Notes under the pieces: model-generated
Databases searched by the model: none
Seen by the model: the letters and a program-made list of their open reading frames with translations, nothing else
Told to the model about the DNA's origin: nothing
From: Pseudomonadota bacterium
GTDB lineage: Bacteria > Pseudomonadota > Gammaproteobacteria > Burkholderiales > Sulfuriferulaceae
Length of the DNA stretch: 46,169 nucleotides
Assembly: GCA_021786845.1 (NCBI GenBank)
Contig: JAJYMO010000080.1
Location: forward strand, 1 to 46,169
Direction of reading: 5' to 3'
Position numbers and translations under genes: made by a program
In this document: one piece after another, positions 28,774 to 37,361 of the stretch
How positions within the stretch are numbered: position 1 is the first letter of the stretch
Layout of the letters: the number at the start of each line of letters is the position of its first letter

Positions 28774-29685
28774 TTAATCAGAAAAACAGGCGGTCGCTAT
28801 CACCTGTTCTGCGTACCGTTGAGCCAAATCTGCGGGCTGCCATTGCACTAAAACTTCAGCAACCTCTCCAGGTAACGCAGCACAGTTTTGCAAAGCAGTT
28901 TCCGGCAGATGCGGTACAGCGGACAGCCATACCCGCTCAAAATGTCCGTCACGGGTCAACACACGGACACACTGCCCGTCCCACATGCGCTCCGTCAAAA
29001 AACAGGCTGAACGCACTTTGATGCCATACGGCACCATTTTTTTCGTGCTGAATTCCTCGGGCACCAATTCTTCATGCCAACTGGCGCAGGCAGCACGTTC
29101 GTCATCGCGCAGCATTGCCTGTTCCCAACGCCAGCCAAACTGGCCGACCGCAGCACGACGGTACATCATGGACAGCCAATCCCAATCCGGCAGGCTGGCA
29201 TGGTCTGCCCAGCAGGTGATATTTTGCCGTAATGCGGCTTGCAGCCACTCAGAAAACTCTTGTGAGGGTGAGGAGATCAAGCGCGCAAATTCATCAAACG
29301 GAAATTTCAGCAGAAAACTGCTGCCAACCAAACCGGCGTGCCCGATACTGGCCGCACCACTGCCAGCGAGTTTGCGCCCAGCCAACCACAAATCCTGTTC
29401 AACCTGATTGACGGCCAAAGCCTGTTCCTGATACACACGGACAATGGGGGCCAAAGCGTGCGCATACCAGTCCCTGGTGCGGAGAGGAAACCATTCGCGT
29501 GGAGCAACCAGCACCACACAGGCTTGCTGGCTATCCAGCCACACACCGCCGCCGCCCAAGGGCCGACGCAATACAGGCACATGCGGCGTAGCGACTAACT
29601 CAGCTTGCGCGGATTGATGCTGCCCCAAACAGAAATGCGCCGCTGGCCTGCCCCACACCACAACTGGGGTATCGCCGGGTTGCAT
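28774..29685 (-). CDS. Lipoate-protein ligase A-like protein
   Basis: Member of the BPL/LplA family that attaches lipoyl or octanoyl groups to carrier domains. RRPLGGGGVWLD matches the RRxSGGGxV motif that binds the lipoyl-AMP. RKLAGSGAAS supplies the conserved Lys of the GKKIxGS motif. The first ATG gives 303 residues. Family-like sequence (WVDLGICEASHYHATYAGIA) continues 20-25 codons upstream of it, without any ATG, GTG or TTG, up to a CTG at 29761-29763. The true start may therefore be a rare codon such as CTG. It could also be an inactive relative or an octanoyltransferase. Confidence 0.8.
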   Translation of the reverse strand: MQPGDTPVVVWGRPAAHFCLGQHQSAQAELVATPHVPVLRRPLGGGGVWLDSQQACVVLVAPREWFPLRTRDWYAHALAPIVRVYQEQALAVNQVEQDLWLAGRKLAGSGAASIGHAGLVGSSFLLKFPFDEFARLISSPSQEFSEWLQAALRQNITCWADHASLPDWDWLSMMYRRAAVGQFGWRWEQAMLRDDERAACASWHEELVPEEFSTKKMVPYGIKVRSACFLTERMWDGQCVRVLTRDGHFERVWLSAVPHLPETALQNCAALPGEVAEVLVQWQPADLAQRYAEQVIATACFSD

Positions 29686-29759
29686 ACTGTCTGCAATGCC
29701 CGCGTAAGTGGCATGATAATGACTGGCTTCACAGATCCCCAGATCTACCCAGCGCGCCT

Positions 29760-30176
29760 TCAGCTGGCAGATGGCGCCTCTCCAGCTGAGGCCTGGCTTG
29801 CATCCTGTTTAAAAAATTTACCAAAATAAAAATCGCGTTGATTCAAGTTTTCCAGTTCATGTGCGCGCTGAGTCAAGCCGTCACGCATGATTTCCGCCAG
29901 GTATTGGCCCTGTTCTGCATCCACAATATGAATTTGCGTCAGCAACTCTTCGTCCGTTTCGATAAAACTGGCAGGCAGGCCATCCAAAGGCTGGACGTGC
30001 AGCAACCAGGCAAGGTTTTGGTTGTCTTCCGGGTCAAGCGGGCTCATGACAATTTTTCCCATCCAGGCCAAACGTGCCACCTGATTGAACTGACCAATAC
30101 CAAATTTTTTGCCTTTTTTGTACTTGTTCAACTCATTTTTAATTGTGCCGACATCGGTCACTTTAATTGATTTCAT
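29760..30176 (-). CDS. Conserved-looking protein of unknown function
   Basis: A 138-residue soluble protein with no family I recognise. AAGAGG eight bases upstream fixes the start at the ATG at 30176. The N-terminus is basic (IKNELNKYKKGKKFGIGQFN), the middle has a hydrophobic strand region (LAWLLHVQPLDGLPASFI), and the end is acidic and Ala/Ser-rich. It overlaps the extended frame of the lipoate ligase by its stop codon (CTGA at 29760-29763) and follows ypjD by 22 bases, so it is part of the same minus-strand operon. Confidence 0.7.
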   Translation of the reverse strand: MKSIKVTDVGTIKNELNKYKKGKKFGIGQFNQVARLAWMGKIVMSPLDPEDNQNLAWLLHVQPLDGLPASFIETDEELLTQIHIVDAEQGQYLAEIMRDGLTQRAHELENLNQRDFYFGKFFKQDASQASAGEAPSAS

Positions 30177-30198
30177 GCGCTTAACCTCTTGTGAAAAT

Positions 30199-31017
30199 CT
30201 ACTCGCCACCAGTGCGATGCAAAATAACTTCCATAACGAAATGGGTGCCCAAATAGGCCAACAACAACATTACAAATCCTAACCATGTCCAGCGCACCGC
30301 CACCCGGCCGCGCCATCCCCACAATTTGCGTCCACTGAGCAACACGGCATACACCAACCAGGACAACACGGCAAAAACAGTTTTGTGATTCAACTCGACT
30401 GGCTTGTGAAAAAGCTGCTCCGAGAACAGCACGCCCGTCACCAAAGTCAAAGTCAGCAAGGCAAAACCTGCCCCAACCAGGCGGAACAATACATTTTCCA
30501 GAGTCAGCAGGGGAGGAAAATTCAGCCCAGCCTGTTGCGGATCGATATGGTGCAGGCGTTTCTCCACTACCGACATTAAAGAAGCGTGCAAGGCGGCGAT
30601 GGTAAACAAACTATACGCCAGCAACGCAATCAATAAATGCAGGCGGAAAATGAGCATATTCGAATCGGCCACCAGGTGTTCAGCGGGCAGCAACCAGGAG
30701 AAACCAACCGCGAATGCAGCAATCAAAGCCAAAGGCGCGTGCAATGCTTCCATGCGCATATGGAAACTGGCCAACCAGTACACCACCACCGTCAATCCCA
30801 CAACCATCGATGTGGCATTCCCTACCCCTAACTCCAGACCTTCCGGCGTAGAAACAGTGAGGCGCAACAGCAGCAAATGCAGCAATAACGGCAACAGCAA
30901 TGCATAAGGTTCCCAAGCGGCAGCCTTCGCCACACCATGCCAGCGCGTGCGCCAGAAGTGCCATGCAACAAGAAGATACAAGACTCCGGTCAGAGGATAA
31001 AGCCAATCAATAGACAT
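30199..31017 (-). CDS. ypjD: CcsA-like inner membrane protein (YpjD family)
   Basis: A 272-residue integral membrane protein of the cytochrome c assembly (CcsA/ResC) superfamily, with about eight hydrophobic helices and the typical HLLLALLAYSLFTIAALHA region. Its function is not settled. In proteobacteria it sits divergent from ffh, as here. The start is uncertain: ATG at 31017 or an in-frame GTG at 31038, neither with a strong ribosome site. It is the first gene of the minus-strand run to the YgfX-like gene. Confidence 0.85.
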   Translation of the reverse strand: MSIDWLYPLTGVLYLLVAWHFWRTRWHGVAKAAAWEPYALLLPLLLHLLLLRLTVSTPEGLELGVGNATSMVVGLTVVVYWLASFHMRMEALHAPLALIAAFAVGFSWLLPAEHLVADSNMLIFRLHLLIALLAYSLFTIAALHASLMSVVEKRLHHIDPQQAGLNFPPLLTLENVLFRLVGAGFALLTLTLVTGVLFSEQLFHKPVELNHKTVFAVLSWLVYAVLLSGRKLWGWRGRVAVRWTWLGFVMLLLAYLGTHFVMEVILHRTGGE

Positions 31018-31096
31018 CTGAGGTAAAATGAGCGTCACAACAAAATCGAAGTGTACAACAACTTTACCCTAATTTGGGGGAACTGGACGTCTAATC

Positions 31097-32440
31097 ATGC
31101 TAGAGAACCTCACCACGCGGCTGTCATCCGTCATCAAAACCCTGCGCGGACAAGCACGCCTGACCGAAACCAACATTCAGGATGCCTTGCGTGAAGTACG
31201 AATGGCGCTGCTTGAGGCCGATGTGGCCTTGCCCGTTGTCAAAGATTTTATCAACGATGTCAAACAACGCGCCATTGGCGCGGAAGTGCTGTCCAGCCTC
31301 TCCCCCGGGCAGGCGCTCATCGGTGTGGTCCATACCGAATTGACCCGCCTGATGGGCACGGAAACCAGCGACATCAATCTGGCCACCACCCCGCCAGCCA
31401 TTATTCTGATGGTCGGCTTGCAAGGCTCCGGCAAAACCACCAGCACGGGCAAACTGGCGCTGCTGCTCAAAGAGCAGATGAAGAAAAAAGTGCTGCTTGT
31501 CAGTTGTGATATCTACCGACCAGCAGCCATCGAACAGCTCAAAACCCTGGCGGGACAGCTGGATGTGGAGTGGTTCCCATCGGATGCGTCACAACGTCCG
31601 GTTGACATTGCACTCGCCGCGCGTGAATGGGCCAAAACCCATTACCATGATGTGCTCATTGTAGACACTGCCGGACGCTTGGGTATCGATCAAATGATGA
31701 TGGACGAAGTGCGCGCCCTGCATGACGCCATCAAACCGATAGAAACCCTGTTTACCGTCGATGCCATGCAGGGGCAAGACGCCGTCAACACTGCCCGCGC
31801 ATTCAATGACACCCTGCCACTGACTGGCATTATCTTAACCAAACTGGACGGCGATTCGCGTGGTGGTGCAGCCCTGTCTGTGCGTCACATTACCGGCAAG
31901 CCGATTAAATTCGTCGGCGTAGGCGAAAAACTCAGCGGGCTTGAGCGTTTCCACCCCGAACGCATGGCCTCACGCATTCTGGGCATGGGAGATGTGCTGT
32001 CCCTCATTGAAGACGCGCAACGACACGTTGACCAGGATGAAGCTGCCCGTTTCGCTGACAAAATGCGCAAAGGGAAAGGCTTCGATCTCAATGATTTCAA
32101 ATCACAAATACAGCAAATGCGCAAAATGGGCGGCATGGCGGCTTTAATGCAAAAATTACCGGGCACCGCTGGCATGACGCTGCCCGCAGGGGCAGATGAA
32201 AAAGCCGTTAACCGTGTGGAGGGCATCATCAATGCCATGACCCCACTGGAACGTCGCAAGCCCGAGATCCTCAAAGCCTCGCGCAAACGCCGCATTGCCG
32301 CAGGCTCGGGCGTCACCGTTCAGGAAGTCAACCGCCTGCTCACCCAATTTGAACAAGCACAAAAAATGATGAAAATGATGTCCAAAGGCGGCATGGCCAA
32401 GATGATGCGCGGCATGAAAGGCATGATGCCGGGGATGTAA
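31097..32440 (+). CDS. ffh: Signal recognition particle protein Ffh
   Basis: SRP GTPase that binds signal peptides on nascent membrane proteins and docks with FtsY. The NG domain shows GLQGSGKTTSTGKLA (G1), DTAGRL (G3) and TKLDGD (G4). The Met-rich M domain follows (about residues 300-447) and ends GMKGMMPGM. Its 447 residues are normal. Divergent from ypjD, and followed immediately by a DUF4936 gene. Confidence 0.97.
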   Translation: MLENLTTRLSSVIKTLRGQARLTETNIQDALREVRMALLEADVALPVVKDFINDVKQRAIGAEVLSSLSPGQALIGVVHTELTRLMGTETSDINLATTPPAIILMVGLQGSGKTTSTGKLALLLKEQMKKKVLLVSCDIYRPAAIEQLKTLAGQLDVEWFPSDASQRPVDIALAAREWAKTHYHDVLIVDTAGRLGIDQMMMDEVRALHDAIKPIETLFTVDAMQGQDAVNTARAFNDTLPLTGIILTKLDGDSRGGAALSVRHITGKPIKFVGVGEKLSGLERFHPERMASRILGMGDVLSLIEDAQRHVDQDEAARFADKMRKGKGFDLNDFKSQIQQMRKMGGMAALMQKLPGTAGMTLPAGADEKAVNRVEGIINAMTPLERRKPEILKASRKRRIAAGSGVTVQEVNRLLTQFEQAQKMMKMMSKGGMAKMMRGMKGMMPGM

Positions 32441-32443
32441 GTG

Positions 32444-32707
32444 ATGGAAGTGTACGTTTATTACCGGGTAAAAACCGGCGACCCGGGAACCACCACCCTG
32501 GTACGCGGCATTCAGGCGCGCCTGGCGCATCGCACGGGGATACAGGGCCAATTGCTCAAGCGTTGCGACGACCCCTTGACCTGGATGGAAATTTACAACG
32601 ACGTCACCGACCTCAACATGCTCAAAAGTCAGTTACAACAGCTCACCGAAGAATTCGATCTCGCCCCGTTTCTGGATGGCGACCGCCATTTTGAGTGCTT
32701 TGTATGA
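32444..32707 (+). CDS. DUF4936 family protein
   Basis: Small soluble protein of 87 residues, of a family mostly found in betaproteobacteria next to housekeeping genes. It begins MEVYVYYRV and ends DRHFECFV. A GTG three bases earlier also fits. The alternating pattern suggests a ferredoxin-like alpha/beta fold (inference). Function unknown. It follows ffh after three bases and uses a GGGG-rich ribosome site inside the end of ffh. Confidence 0.75.
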   Translation: MEVYVYYRVKTGDPGTTTLVRGIQARLAHRTGIQGQLLKRCDDPLTWMEIYNDVTDLNMLKSQLQQLTEEFDLAPFLDGDRHFECFV

Positions 32708-33150
32708 CACAGAAAAATGGCTATTTGCATTCTAAGGTTGGAAACCTGCCACCAACAACATTGCTAAATTTTTGTGCATGACGGGGTTGGCTAGCTCAGA
32801 ATCCTGATGGCTCGTTACGTGCGATGGTGGTTATTAAATGAAAGTCGATCTGGCGCATTCCGGGAACCCGCATCCAGCCGGGGAATCGAAAACCCATCAA
32901 TTTCAAATTATTAATTGAAATTTGAGGTGAGCAATGCTATTTTGGTTTTTGAATTATTAAATTTAGTTGAGATGAAAAAACTGGCCGGATTAACCCTGAG
33001 ATCTAATGTGAATTCGCTTCTATGTTTGCTCGCGGGCAAGACGCCGTTTGTCGCCGGGCCTCACCTAAATATTTACCATGCCAACAACTTGCGCTTCCTC
33101 GCCCCGATGGGTGTGCGCCGCAGGGTAATCGTGCCGGAGTTGGCCAAGAA
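32708..33150 (+). other. Noncoding stretch with an AT-rich inverted repeat and one doubtful ORF
   Basis: No clear gene. AATTTCAA (32899-32906) and TTGAAATT (32915-32922) form an inverted repeat. A 79-codon frame (32915-33154, TTG start, or a later ATG giving MKKLAGLTLRSN) reaches a stop overlapping the next ATG as ATGA. It has no recognisable domain and no strong ribosome site, so I do not call it. Confidence 0.4.
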
Positions 33151-33780
33151 ATGAGTATTACGTCACAACACGGCGAACGTTTCAATTTTTATAGCCATCT
33201 TCTTGGTACGGCGCTTGCAACGGGTGGCGCGGTCGTGCTTATCGTGCTGGCAGCGAGACAGGGCAATCCCTGGAAGATTGTGAGTTTCAGCATCTATGGC
33301 GCGACGCTGCTGTTGCTGTATTTATTTTCTACGCTGTATCACAGTTTGCACGGCAAAGCCAAAGATATTTTTCGCAAGCTGGATCATTACGCAATTTATC
33401 TGTTGATTGCCGGCACTTATACCCCCTTTACCCTGGTGACGCTGCATGGGGCTTGGGGATGGTCATTGTTTGGTGCAATCTGGGGGCTGGCGGCGCTGGG
33501 GATTGTGGTGGATTCATTATCATGGGGAAAACGCAGAATCCTTCCGGTGATGATTTATCTGGCTATGGGCTGGCTGGTCCTGCTTGCCCTGAAGCCATTG
33601 TTGAAAGCCTTACCGCCTGCCGGCTTTACATGGCTCCTCGCAGGAGGGGTATTTTATACGGTGGGTATTGTATTTTTCGCGCTGGATCAGCGAGTGAAGC
33701 ATGGACACGGCATCTGGCATCTGTTCGTGTTAGCTGGCAGCGCCTGTCATTATTTCGCCATCCTTTTTTATGTGGCATGA
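33151..33780 (+). CDS. Hemolysin III family membrane protein (PAQR/TrhA type)
   Basis: Seven-transmembrane protein of 209 residues. The start ATG (MSITSQHGERFNFYSH) fits the family, whose conserved N-terminal E/F segment precedes helix 1. Conserved metal-site motifs of the superfamily are visible: STLYHSL and the C-terminal HxxxH-like HGIWHLFVLAGSACHYFAI. E. coli YqfA/TrhA affects membrane energy state; hemolysin is a historic name only. A GGAG lies about 11 bases upstream. The 33781-34006 stretch after it contains no supported gene. Confidence 0.92.
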   Translation: MSITSQHGERFNFYSHLLGTALATGGAVVLIVLAARQGNPWKIVSFSIYGATLLLLYLFSTLYHSLHGKAKDIFRKLDHYAIYLLIAGTYTPFTLVTLHGAWGWSLFGAIWGLAALGIVVDSLSWGKRRILPVMIYLAMGWLVLLALKPLLKALPPAGFTWLLAGGVFYTVGIVFFALDQRVKHGHGIWHLFVLAGSACHYFAILFYVA

Positions 33781-34006
33781 AAGGGAAGCATGCAAAATCG
33801 TGGGAGGGAGGCAGCCAGGCAACCTTTTGGAGGTTCCATGGCGTTGCGGAACAAGATCATGCGCCTTGTCGGCCCTTTGCGGACTATGGCGATACACTAA
33901 AATGACTGTCGTCGCGACCTGCCGGAATGTCCGGTTCCAAACTTTTCAAACAATCACTTTTATGCCAATTTTATCTTTCAATACTCGCCATAATTAGTTT
34001 TGGTGC

Positions 34007-34876
34007 CTACTTGGGAGAGGCAACAGCAATTTTCTTCATCGCCAGGGCTGCGGGACTGAGTACACTGTCGTCGCGCCATGCAATATAAACGGTGCGCGAT
34101 GGGGTAGGAGGAAGTATTTCAAGATAGACCAGACCTGGACGCTTAACCATTTTTGGGACCAGGCTCACTCCCATACCCGCCTTTACCAATGCCTGAACAG
34201 TGTCGATCTCCCCTGTTTCATGAACCACATGCGGGTGAACACCTGCTCGCGTCATTGCATCAAGTACAATTTTGCGGAATCCGTGACCCGATTTCATCAG
34301 AATCAACGGCTCATCGGACAGCGCTTTAAGCGCCAATTTTTTTTGGCTTGCAAATCGATGATCGGGAGGAACGACGATTAGCAGCGGCTCAGAGAATAGC
34401 ACCTCGGATTGAAGCCCGTTACCTAGCCCGGCCTCGTCCAGGATTGCCAAGTCAACGTCGCTTTCCCGAAGCATGCGAGCCAATTGAGGTGAAGTCTCCT
34501 CACGGAGAATCACCTCTATTTCAGGATGAGCTTTACCGAACGCCTTTAAAAGTGGCGGCAACAGGTAGGCGCCAGTGGTTGGCAAACAACCCAGTGTCAC
34601 GGATCCCCGAGTTAAACCTTTGAGTTGTTCAATCTCAAAGCGCCCACTTTCCAATTGGCGCAACGCCTCGGCAGCACGCCCCCGAAATAGTTCGCCGCTC
34701 TTGGTCAATCTGGCACCCTGCCTGTTGCGCTCGATTAGCGGTCCGCCGAGTTCGGATTCCAGCTTAGCGATTTGTGCGCTCAGGCTGGGCTGGCTAACAT
34801 AGCAGGTTTTAGCCGCTACAGTAAATGAGCCACTCTGAGCCACGGCTAAAAAGTATCGCAATTGTCGTAATTCCAT
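34007..34876 (-). CDS. LysR-type transcriptional regulator
   Basis: A 289-residue regulator. GAGGTG five bases upstream fixes the start at the ATG at 34876, giving MELRQLRYFLAVAQSGSFTVAA, the usual LysR winged-helix N-terminus with SLSAQIAKLESELG as recognition helix. The effector domain follows (about residues 90-289). It is divergent from leuC, and a T-N11-A dyad lies between them, so it probably controls leuCD and itself (inference). The ligand is unknown. Confidence 0.93.
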   Translation of the reverse strand: MELRQLRYFLAVAQSGSFTVAAKTCYVSQPSLSAQIAKLESELGGPLIERNRQGARLTKSGELFRGRAAEALRQLESGRFEIEQLKGLTRGSVTLGCLPTTGAYLLPPLLKAFGKAHPEIEVILREETSPQLARMLRESDVDLAILDEAGLGNGLQSEVLFSEPLLIVVPPDHRFASQKKLALKALSDEPLILMKSGHGFRKIVLDAMTRAGVHPHVVHETGEIDTVQALVKAGMGVSLVPKMVKRPGLVYLEILPPTPSRTVYIAWRDDSVLSPAALAMKKIAVASPK

Positions 34877-34945
34877 AAAGCACCTCAAATGCCAATGCGC
34901 TGTGCGCCAAGTCGTTATGCTTTGCTGCGTCAAGGCCAGGGGATA

Positions 34946-34962
34946 CATAGGCATATCCTATG
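34946..34962. promoter_or_regulatory. LysR-type operator (T-N11-A dyad)
   Basis: CATAGGCATATCCTATG is a 17-base near-palindrome with perfect 6-bp arms (CATAGG/CCTATG). It contains TAGGCATATCCTA, which fits the T-N11-A LysR box. It lies about 80 bases before leuC and 70 before the regulator gene. Confidence 0.55.
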
Positions 34963-35042
34963 CATTGAATAGTTATTATATCTTTTACAAATAGTATTTT
35001 GTCATCTATTATTTGGCTTTATTCAATATTTAGGAGTTGATC

Positions 35043-36461
35043 ATGGCGAAGGGTACGCTATACAACAAGGTCTGGGATGCGCATAGGGTGGCGCAGTTGC
35101 CCTCTGGTCAGATGCAGCTTTTCATCGGTTTGCACCTTTTGCACGAGGTCACTAGCCCACAGGCGTTTGATATGCTGCGCGAGCGGGGATTAAAAGTAGC
35201 TTATCCATCACGCACTTTTGCAACGATCGATCATATCGTGCCAACCGATGGTCAGGCCAGGCCATTTGCCGATGCTCAGGCCGAAGTGATGATGCAGGCG
35301 ATTGAGCAGAACACAAAAGAATTTGGTGTGACTTTCTTTAACCGTGAGACAGGCCGCCAGGGAGTGGTACACATCATTGGACCTGAGTTGGGTCTGGTAA
35401 AGCCGGGTATGACCATCACCTGCGGCGATTCGCATACTTCAACACTTGGCGCATTCGGAACTTTGGCATTCGGAATTGGCACCAGCCAAGTCAGGGACGT
35501 ATTGGCAACCCAATGTGTTGCTATAGATCCCATAAAAGTACGCAAAGTGGAAATCAGCGGCAAACTCAAATCAGGCGTGACGCCAAAAGATGTGTCTCTT
35601 TTCATTATTAACCGGTTAGGCGTCAAGGGTGGCATCGGCTATGCGTATGAATACTGCGGCGAAGTTTTCGACAACATGTCGATGGAAGGACGTATGACTG
35701 TCTGCAATATGGCTATCGAAGGAGGCGCAAGGATTGGCTATGTAAATCCCGATGACATGACCTTCGACTACCTGAAGAATCGCGAGTATTCGCCTAAAGG
35801 AAAGGCATGGGACAAAGCGCTCCACACATGGAAGAACTTTGCATCTGATAAAGATGCGGTTTATGACGACAGGGTTAAATTCGATGCAGCCGAGATCAAG
35901 CCTATGGTGACTTGGGGCGTGACACCCACACAAAGTGTGGCGATCTGCCAGTCATTGCCTGACACTGATGAAGTGGCTGATCCAGGCGAACGCAAAGTAA
36001 TCGACATGGCCTACACCCACATGGGGTTTCACCCAGGACAAAAGATGACTGAGGTCAAAATCGACGTTGCCTTCATCGGTAGTTGCACCAATGGCCGTCT
36101 TTCTGACTTACGCGCAGCTGCAGAAATCGTAAAAGGTCGCAAGGTGGCAACGGGCGTCATGGCTTTGGTGGTTCCCGGCAGCATGCAAGTACGGGATCAG
36201 GCTATGAAAGAAGGGTTGGACAAGGTATTTATTTCAGCTGGCTTTGAATGGCGTGAGCCGGGATGTTCTATGTGCTTGGGCATGAATCCAGACAAATTAA
36301 TTGGCAATCAAATCTCGGCGAGCTCGAGCAATCGTAACTTTATCGGCCGTCAGGGAAGTCCAGCAGGTCGTACTTTATTGATGTCTCCAGCAATGGTGGC
36401 AGCAGCTGCGATTAAGGGATACGTGACCGATGTACGTGAATTAATTTCTGAGGGGGTCTAA
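35043..36461 (+). CDS. leuC: 3-isopropylmalate dehydratase large subunit
   Basis: Aconitase-superfamily large subunit for leucine synthesis (2- to 3-isopropylmalate). AGGAG at 35032-35036 sets the ATG at 35043. Cluster cysteines are present: one in GSCTNGR and two in [29 protein letters not shown] and ATIDHIVPT are LeuC-like N-terminal motifs. At 472 residues it has LeuC length. Paralogous enzymes (homoaconitase, citraconate or dimethylmalate hydratases) share these motifs, so the substrate is likely but not certain. leuD follows after one base; no leuB is seen. Confidence 0.85.
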   Translation: MAKGTLYNKVWDAHRVAQLPSGQMQLFIGLHLLHEVTSPQAFDMLRERGLKVAYPSRTFATIDHIVPTDGQARPFADAQAEVMMQAIEQNTKEFGVTFFNRETGRQGVVHIIGPELGLVKPGMTITCGDSHTSTLGAFGTLAFGIGTSQVRDVLATQCVAIDPIKVRKVEISGKLKSGVTPKDVSLFIINRLGVKGGIGYAYEYCGEVFDNMSMEGRMTVCNMAIEGGARIGYVNPDDMTFDYLKNREYSPKGKAWDKALHTWKNFASDKDAVYDDRVKFDAAEIKPMVTWGVTPTQSVAICQSLPDTDEVADPGERKVIDMAYTHMGFHPGQKMTEVKIDVAFIGSCTNGRLSDLRAAAEIVKGRKVATGVMALVVPGSMQVRDQAMKEGLDKVFISAGFEWREPGCSMCLGMNPDKLIGNQISASSSNRNFIGRQGSPAGRTLLMSPAMVAAAAIKGYVTDVRELISEGV

Positions 36462-36462
36462 A

Positions 36463-37065
36463 ATGAACTGCATAAAAGTGATTAAAGTAACCGGACGTGC
36501 CATACCAGTGATCGGCGACGACATCGACAATGACCGGATTATCCCGGCTCGTTACTTGAAGGAGATTACCTTCAGCAAGATGGGAAAGTATCCATTCTTT
36601 GATGAACGCTTCAATGCTGACGGATCGAGGAAAGATCACGTATTCAATGATGACCGATTTCAAGAGGCATCAATCTTGCTCACCAATGTCAATTTTGGCT
36701 GTGGTTCCAGTCGCGAGCATGCGCCACAAGCGCTGCATCGCTGGGGAATCAAAGCCATTGTGGCGGAAAGCTTCGCCGAGATCTTCGCGGGTAACTGTGC
36801 CATGCTTGGCATTCCTGCTGTCGTGGCAAGCAAAAGCGACGTCGCCAAACTTCAGGCCATAGCTGCTCAGGTTCCCAATATTGAGTTCTCGATTAACCTC
36901 AATGACCTGACCGTTACTGCTGGAAATACCATTGTATCTGTGGCCATGCATGCAAGCATCCGAAAAGCATTCGTAGAAGGCACTTGGGATTCGACCAGCA
37001 TGATGCTCGAAAATGCTGACCAGGTGGAGAATGTCTCTGAGCGTCTGATTAACATGCTGGCTTGA
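36463..37065 (+). CDS. leuD: 3-isopropylmalate dehydratase small subunit
   Basis: Swivelling small subunit that pairs with LeuC. The family motif NFGCGSSREHAPQAL is seen near residue 75, with IIPARYLK near residue 27. Its 200 residues match LeuD of the proteobacterial type. Its start lies one base after the leuC stop, behind a G-rich ribosome site. No terminator or third leucine gene follows. Confidence 0.87.
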   Translation: MNCIKVIKVTGRAIPVIGDDIDNDRIIPARYLKEITFSKMGKYPFFDERFNADGSRKDHVFNDDRFQEASILLTNVNFGCGSSREHAPQALHRWGIKAIVAESFAEIFAGNCAMLGIPAVVASKSDVAKLQAIAAQVPNIEFSINLNDLTVTAGNTIVSVAMHASIRKAFVEGTWDSTSMMLENADQVENVSERLINMLA

Positions 37066-37088
37066 TTCAATTATTCTAAGGATAGCGC

Positions 37089-37317
37089 ATGAAAAACGAG
37101 GCAGTCGCCTTGAACTTTGTAAAACAGACGCGGAATTGGCTAATTTATATTACGATTCCACATTACGGCGATGGAAAAAGAAGTTGGTGGCTGCAACAAA
37201 ACCTTCGACGCTACCACCATCGAAGCACTGCCCCCGAAAGCGCCAGGCAATCACCTTGCCATTTACGGCTTGGTCAGCAAGGCATCAGTTATCCGCACCC
37301 CGCCGTTCGCACTTTAA
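37089..37317 (+). pseudogene. Possible decayed ORF after leuD
   Basis: A good ribosome site (AAGGA before the ATG at 37089) opens MKNEAVALNFVKQT. Protein-like stretches then appear in other frames: ELANLYYDSTLRRWKKK, and MEKEVGGCNKTFDATTIEAL ending at a stop at 37317. This pattern suggests a gene broken by frameshifts, but I cannot name the family, and it may be chance. Confidence 0.25.
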
Positions 37318-37361
37318 TCTGTGGGCACAGTGAGCGTTATATTTCAGAACTGGCTGAATGG

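Noticed and set aside
32915-33154. 79-codon ORF ending in ATGA with the hemolysin III gene
   Set aside because: The overlap is suggestive, but there is no domain, a TTG start and no strong ribosome site.
33453-33905. 150-codon frame overlapping the hemolysin III gene
   Set aside because: It is out of frame with a well supported membrane protein and shows no family features.
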